From: Balamuthia mandrillaris
Taxonomy: Eukaryota > Discosea > Longamoebia > Balamuthiidae
Assembly (NCBI GenBank): GCA_031835245.1
Contig: JAVKOQ010000173.1
Span: 51,998 to 115,997, forward strand
Length of the DNA: 64,000 bases
Direction: 5' to 3'
Below, one piece after another: positions 59,201 to 64,000 of this stretch (the first letter of the stretch is position 1; each line of letters opens with the position of its first letter). Made by a program: the position numbers and the translations under genes. The notes under the pieces were generated by a model. It saw only the letters and a list, made by a program, of their open reading frames with translations. It did no database searches and was not told where the DNA came from.

Positions 59201-59372
59201 ACTTCATATCGATTGGTTCGTATTCTTGAAAGGATTGGAGGAAAGAGGCGTGGAAGAAGAGAAAAGAATTGAAAGAACAAACGAAAAGGAAGTGAAGAAA
59301 GAATGACTAGACGTGAAGAGGAGAAAGCAAGTTTTTTTAAGCCACTTTAGAATGAGAAAAAAATTGTGAAAG

Positions 59373-59558
59373 TTAAGAATCGTACGTAGCAGAAAATCTG
59401 GCAGCGTTCCTCTCGAAGCTTTGTTCCAGAAGGCTCATTTGCTTGACCCACAGATGATCTGGAGCTCTTGACTTCACTTGACTGTTGTTGAAATAAAGTA
59501 TTGTATTTGGTAGTTTCAGTGTCTTTTCTTTTTTTCTGTTGAGGAGAGAAGGAGAAAG

Positions 59559-59606
<48 letters not shown>

Positions 59607-60196
59607 AAGCACCTGGAGTAACGATTTACAACGTCGTTGCTCTTGGGCACATGCTGGTAAAGTGTGATAAGGTTGATGAGAGTATCCACTTCGTTCGGAT
59701 TCTGTTCAGAAAGAGAGGGAGAACGTTAGCGTTTGCTCCAAAAAAAAAAATGCACAACAAGAGAAATAAAACTAACAACAGATAACCTTTTCAAGAGCTT
59801 CGAGCAAATGCCTTTCAGCGTTTTGGGCAGAGTCCTTCTTTTCGATGGTGCTAAGATTGCAGACAGCCATGCCGTTCAGCAAAAGGGGAGTGGCATTCCA
59901 TTTCTCGCACAGTTCGTTGAATATGAAAAAAGCTTCCTCATACTTGTCTCCGCCCTATACAAGAAAGCATTAAAAAGAGTTAACGTGTCAGAAAAGGAAG
60001 AAGAAAAAGAAGAACAAGAACTAGAAGAAGAAGAAGAAATGGCATACAAGGAAAAGGTCAATCCAAGCGGTGGCAAGCTGTGTGACAGTGGAGTCATCAT
60101 CCATTTGCTGCATGACGCCCAATTCCTTTTGGGCGAGGTCCACTCTGGAGATTTGGAGGTAGGCCTGAAGCAACAGTGCTCGTCTATTGCCAAACC

Positions 60197-60233
<37 letters not shown>

Positions 60234-60775
60234 AAAGAGAAAGAAGTTAGAAAAGAAATAAGAGAGCAGGAAAACGAGAAGAAGTGAACGAGAGAAGCAG
60301 CAGAGAGAAGAGACAACGAGAGGCAGAAAGAGGATCAGAACCCCAACATAAAAGAAACAAACAAACCCTTCCAACGAATTAGAGTCATGCAAGGCCTTGA
60401 TGGCCTCATCGTAGTTCTCCTCGTGGTAGTAAATGGTGCCAGCCACGATCTTGATGGTCTCATCACGGGCGGACTGGGGGTCGCTCAACCACTCCTTGAT
60501 GGTGGCCAGGGCGATTTCCCTGTTGTCCTTGCCGCTGAGGTAGCTGGCCAGGCACCTGACGGCCTGCAGGGGAACGGCCGCCGTGTGCTTGACCTCCTGA
60601 AGGACCAGGGCGTGCTCCCCTCTGGCCACGTAGGCGCGGTAGACAAAGGTGTCGCGCTCCACGCGCTTGTGCTCTGCGGTGAGGTGGGTCAGGGTGAGGC
60701 CCTCGTTGATGGCGGCTTGGTAGGCTCCCACCCAGAACAAGTTGCGCAGCTCGAACAGCTCATCCAACTCTGCCA

Positions 60776-60776
<1 letters not shown>
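59373..60776 (-). CDS. COPE: coatomer subunit epsilon (COPI)
   Basis: Epsilon-COP stabilises alpha-COP in the COPI coat of Golgi-to-ER vesicles. Start MAELDELFELRNLFWVGAYQ, then AAINEGLTLTHLTAEHKRVE, DTFVYRAYVARGEHALVLQE and KHTAAVPLQAVRCLASYLSG; VAGTIYYHEENYDEAIKALH and LLLQAYLQISRVDLAQKELG, VMQQMDDDSTVTQLATAWID, YEEAFFIFNELCEKWNATPL and LLNGMAVCNLSTIEKKDSAQ. LLEALEKNPNEVDTLINLIT and the end WVKQMSLLEQSFERNAARFS follow. This is the expected run of TPR-like helices through the whole family length. Introns contain GA/TC repeats. A (TC)n tract immediately precedes the start codon (60777-60812), so it is probably in the 5' UTR. Divergent from PUF60. Confidence 0.94.
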
Positions 60777-60816
<40 letters not shown>

Positions 60817-60914
60817 GAAACTGATTTCGATTTCGATCCCTTCCACACCACTCACTCTCTTCTTCCTTCTCTTTTCTTTTCTATTTTTTTGTGCTAGTCT
60901 GAAATAGGTAATTT

Positions 60915-61078
60915 TGTCGACAACGCTGACGTCACTTAGATCATCCACGTCACCGTTCCAGTGACGACATACGTCAGCCATACAGATTTGGACACTCATG
61001 ACGTCACCTCACTCCTACAGTTCTGTTGCTCATTTTGTGTTCCCTTGAAGCGCTATTTTGTCGACAATGATGACATCA
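60915..61078. promoter_or_regulatory. COPE/PUF60 divergent promoter with TGTCGACA and TGACGTCA palindromes
   Basis: TTGTCGACAA at 60914-60923 and 61058-61067; TGACGTCA (CRE-type, bZIP core) at 60927-60934 and 60999-61006; and GATGACATCATT at about 61069-61080. Two each of two distinct 8-bp palindromes within 165 bp is far more than chance. No coding exon seen from 60777 to 61369. Confidence 0.55.
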
Positions 61079-61369
61079 TTATACGCTGCACATCAGTTGC
61101 TCTTTTTGTGTTCATTTTTTGGTTGCCAAAAAAAAAAAAAAGGATTTCTTCTTTGTGGCGAAGATCGCATCATCTCTCCCCTTTGTTCGTTTCACCATCA
61201 CATTTCTTCTTCCTCCTGGTATCTGCCCTCCTTCCCCTGTTTTTTTCTTCCCGTCGTTCTTATGCTTTTTTTTTTTGACGAAACACTTTACTTTTTTTTG
61301 AAAATGTTGATTTTATTTGTGTGATTAAAAGGGGGAAAGAAAACGAACAAACCAATCAAAAAGATCCGG

Positions 61370-64000
61370 ATGGCAGAGAGCGAAGAGCAGGTGGCGGAGG
61401 CAGTGTCCACAGGTTTTTCTGCGGACGGGAGGGCCAGAGAGGACCACAGCGCGGAAGCCGCAGCGACCAATGGGGAGGAGTCACAAAATGGCACCGCTGC
61501 CGAGGGGATGAAAGGACAAGAAGAAGGGGAGGAGGAAGAGGAACAGCGGAGCCAAAACCGCAAGGACAAAAAGAGCAAAAGAGAGAAGACCGCCTCAACG
61601 GAGAAACGCGCTGAGGACCCAAGCGAGAAGGAAAGGAAACGAAAACGCAAAGGGGAGCACGATGACAAAGAAGAAGAAGAAGACAGCGGAGATAAGGAAA
61701 GCGGTAGAGAGCATCGGAAAAGGCGCAGCAAGAGCAGAAGCCGAAGTCGCAGCCGCAGCCGGAGCAACAGCAGAGACAGGGGAAGACGGAAAAAGAGACG
61801 AAGCGGCTCCTCTTCCTCTTCTCATAGAAAAGAAGGCGACAGAGAAAAACGAAGGCGCGACAGAGAAAGAGATAGAGACAGAGATGACCATCGGTCTCGT
61901 CGTCGTCATAGCTCTCGCTCTGACAGAGAAAGAAGAAGAACGCGGAGTCGAGAACGTAGTAGAGACAGAGATAGAGAGCGAAGAGACAGAGACAGAGATA
62001 GGAAAGAGAGGAAGAAGGAAAGGGAGAGGGAGAGGAAGCGAAGCAAAGAGGATGAAAAGGAGAAAGGGAGAGAAGAGGATGATGACAAAAGAAGGGCGAA
62101 CAAGGAACGGAGGAGCGGTTGGGATACGGCCCCTTCTTCTCTTGTTCCTGGAAGTGCTGCAGGAATTGGTACGTTCGCTGTGTTACATTCTCTCTCTTCT
62201 TCGTTTCTCTCTCTGTTTTTTATCAACCCGCCCTTCTTTTGTTGTTATCCTTCTTCCTTCTCTTTTTTTGGGTGAAGGAAGAAGGATCAGGACTTGAGCT
62301 CACTCTGCTTCTCCTTTCTCTTTTTCCTTTTGCATTTTTTCTCTTTTTTTGCTATTTCTCTCTCTCCCTCTCTTTGCTATGGAATGTCGCAACGGGATTC
62401 TCCTCTCTCTTTCTCTCTCCTATGCCAAACATACTACGATTACCACAAAACAAAATACACATAAACAGCCTAACTCACACCCCAATCAGATGCAGCCAAG
62501 CAAACTTCTGGTGCCAGCACTATCCCTGCAGTCACCAATCCAGCTCTTCTTCAATCTCCACTCATTCCATTCCAACAGGTACTTCTCCTTCTCTCTCCTC
62601 TCTCTCTCTCTCTAACTAATCTTATCTTATTAAAAACTATAGCAAGCACTCTTGGCCTCTAGAATACCTGGAGCAACCCCAGAAAGTTTAGCATGTCGCG
62701 TCTATGTTGGCAATCTGAACTTTGACTGCACCGAGCAACAAATCAGGGAAATGTTTCGGTCGTTCGGTCCTATCAAGAGCGTTACCATGTCGAAGGACCC
62801 TGTTAGCAACCGCTTCAAAGGCTTCTGCTTCGTAGAGTACACTTATCCTGATGCTGCCAACGCTGCTCTCACTCTCAACGGGCAAATGCTTGGAGACAGG
62901 TGCTCTTCTTCGTTCTTTTTCTTTGCTCTTATCCCTTCTCTGTTCTCTACGCTTCCTCTCACTTTAAGCTTCACGTTCTTATGTATCTCTTTTCATTGCC
63001 CTTTGTTCTTCGCAGGCAAATTAAAGTTGGGCGGCCATACAATCCAGCAACCTTTTCCATAACCAATCTTCCTCTCCATCAACAACAAGTAGGAATACTC
63101 CCTGGCGGCTTGTATCCATCTCCGTCAGGACTCATCTCTCCACCCATCCAAACATTGCCCATCAACTCTCCTACTACATCGTCTATTGCGCTTGCTGCGG
63201 CGGAAGCCTCTAATCAAGCACATCGCATCTATGTTGGCTCTGTGAATTGGGATCTTACTGCAGATGACTTGAAACACGTGTTCGAGTCCTTCGGAACGAT
63301 CAAGTCTTGTGTTCTCATGGTTCTCTACTAGTTCCTCGTTTCTTACTTTAATTTCATGACTGTTTCCAACAAACACTAACACAACAAATACACAACAGCC
63401 AAATCCAGAAACTGGCAAACACAAAGGCTATGGATTTATTGAGTACGACAACCCCAAATCCGCCGAAGATGCCATCGCCCACATGAATGGCCTAGAGTTG
63501 GGCGGTCGTACCATCAAAGTCAATCGAGCAGTCTCCTCCAATTCCATGACAACGACTACAGCTTCTTCCACTGCCTCTCTTCTCGGTTCTCCCACTTCTC
63601 TTCTTTCTACTTCTTTAACGACGACAACAACAACTGCAACACACTTGAATCCAAACGCACTTGCTATGGCCAGTTCTATCGCTCAATCGTTGGCTCAACG
63701 CAAAACCGAAGAGTCTCTCAGCCGCGAAGACAACATGACCATCTCAAATCCCAACCAACGTTACGAGATTATGCAAAAGTTGTTGGCACGCTCTGACTCT
63801 TCATCCTCTTCGCATCGTTGCGTTGTGCTTCGCAACATGGTGGGTCCTGAAGATGTGGATGAGGATTTGGAGACTGAAGTCATGGAGGAGTGCTCCAAGT
63901 ATGGAGTGGTGGAAAAGGTTGTTATCTATCAGGAGAGACAGTCGGAGAGAGCAGGAGATGTTATTGTCAAGATACTTGTGGTCTTTCAGGCTGCCAATAG
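61370..64000 (+). CDS. PUF60: PUF60/half-pint-type splicing factor with N-terminal RS domain (3' partial)
   Basis: Exon 1 (61370 to about 62168) encodes an acidic start, a long Arg-Ser/Arg-Asp/Arg-Glu domain (SKSRSRSRSRSRSNSRDRGR) and KERRSGWDTAPSS. Exon 2 (about 62491-62578) adds DAAKQTSGASTIPAVTNPAL. RRM1 then follows: CRVYVGNLNFDCTEQQIREM and RFKGFCFVEYTYPDAANAAL, next QIKVGRPYN. RRM2: HRIYVGSVNWDLTADDLKHV and KHKGYGFIEYDNPKSAEDAI. The PUF60-specific region EDNMTISNPNQRYEIMQKLL leads into the UHM domain: CVVLRNMVGPEDVDEDLETE, VMEECSKYGVVEKVVIYQER. PUF60 aids U2AF in 3' splice-site recognition by binding U-rich tracts. Animal PUF60 lacks a long RS domain. The window ends inside the UHM. Confidence 0.92.

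Overview
The window is nuclear DNA from a unicellular eukaryote. Nearly every gene is broken by short GT-AG introns, the proteins are typically eukaryotic (CCT2, TAF6, HAT1, TFIP11, CLP1, COPE, WDR61, PUF60), all three standard stop codons are used, and there are no operons or ribosome-binding sites. RIC8, a vasculin/GPBP1-type protein, a paxillin-like LD+LIM protein, an MGRN1-type E3 ligase and several PAS and TKL-kinase proteins together suggest Amorphea, most likely an amoebozoan. That placement is inference; no marker gene settles it. About 27 genes were found, closely packed on both strands, often convergent with under 150 bp between stops or divergent around a shared promoter.

Layout: RIC8 (+, 5' truncated) 1-1897; a small two-exon gene (-) 2103-2407; a PAS-PAS-PAS-kinase-UBA protein (+) 2793-6693; CCT2 (+) 7102-9723; SEN15 (-) 9897-10466; a membrane-anchored MGRN1-like RING ligase (+) 11004-13767; adenylate kinase (-) 13878-15431; a coiled-coil protein (+) 15846-18524; HAT1 (-) 18555-20828; an NDK-like protein (+) 21302-22574; PFKFB with an AIP3/Bud6-like N-terminus (-) 22633-25392; TAF6 (+) 25784-27748; a 65-residue protein (-) 27878-28247; a multi-PAS protein (+) 29623-33372; TFIP11 (-) 33042-36282; a Harbinger-type transposase-derived gene (+) 36582-37859; an acidic-tail protein (+) 37970-39730; a coiled-coil protein with three RTPLR repeats (-) 39744-41426; WDR61 (-) 41857-43798; a PH-domain protein (+) 44244-45291; a vasculin-like protein (+) 46771-49979; a TKL kinase (-) 50167-54412; an F-box protein (-) 54877-55617; CLP1 (-) 55876-57941; a paxillin-like protein (+) 58249-59200; COPE (-) 59373-60776; PUF60 (+, 3' truncated) 61370-64000.

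The genes do not form one pathway. RNA processing is well represented (SEN15, CLP1, TFIP11, WDR61, PUF60), and SEN15 and CLP1 homologues meet in the same tRNA-splicing assembly in other eukaryotes, but here they lie 45 kb apart. The strongest global patterns are two. Introns are loaded with microsatellites that almost always put the pyrimidine strand on the sense side, whereas long purine repeats on the sense strand occur inside exons. The palindrome TGTCGACA is strongly enriched, mostly near gene starts. No CRISPR, rRNA or tRNA gene was recognised. Exon boundaries come from GT/AG sites, frame continuity and family conservation, and were not confirmed by transcripts.
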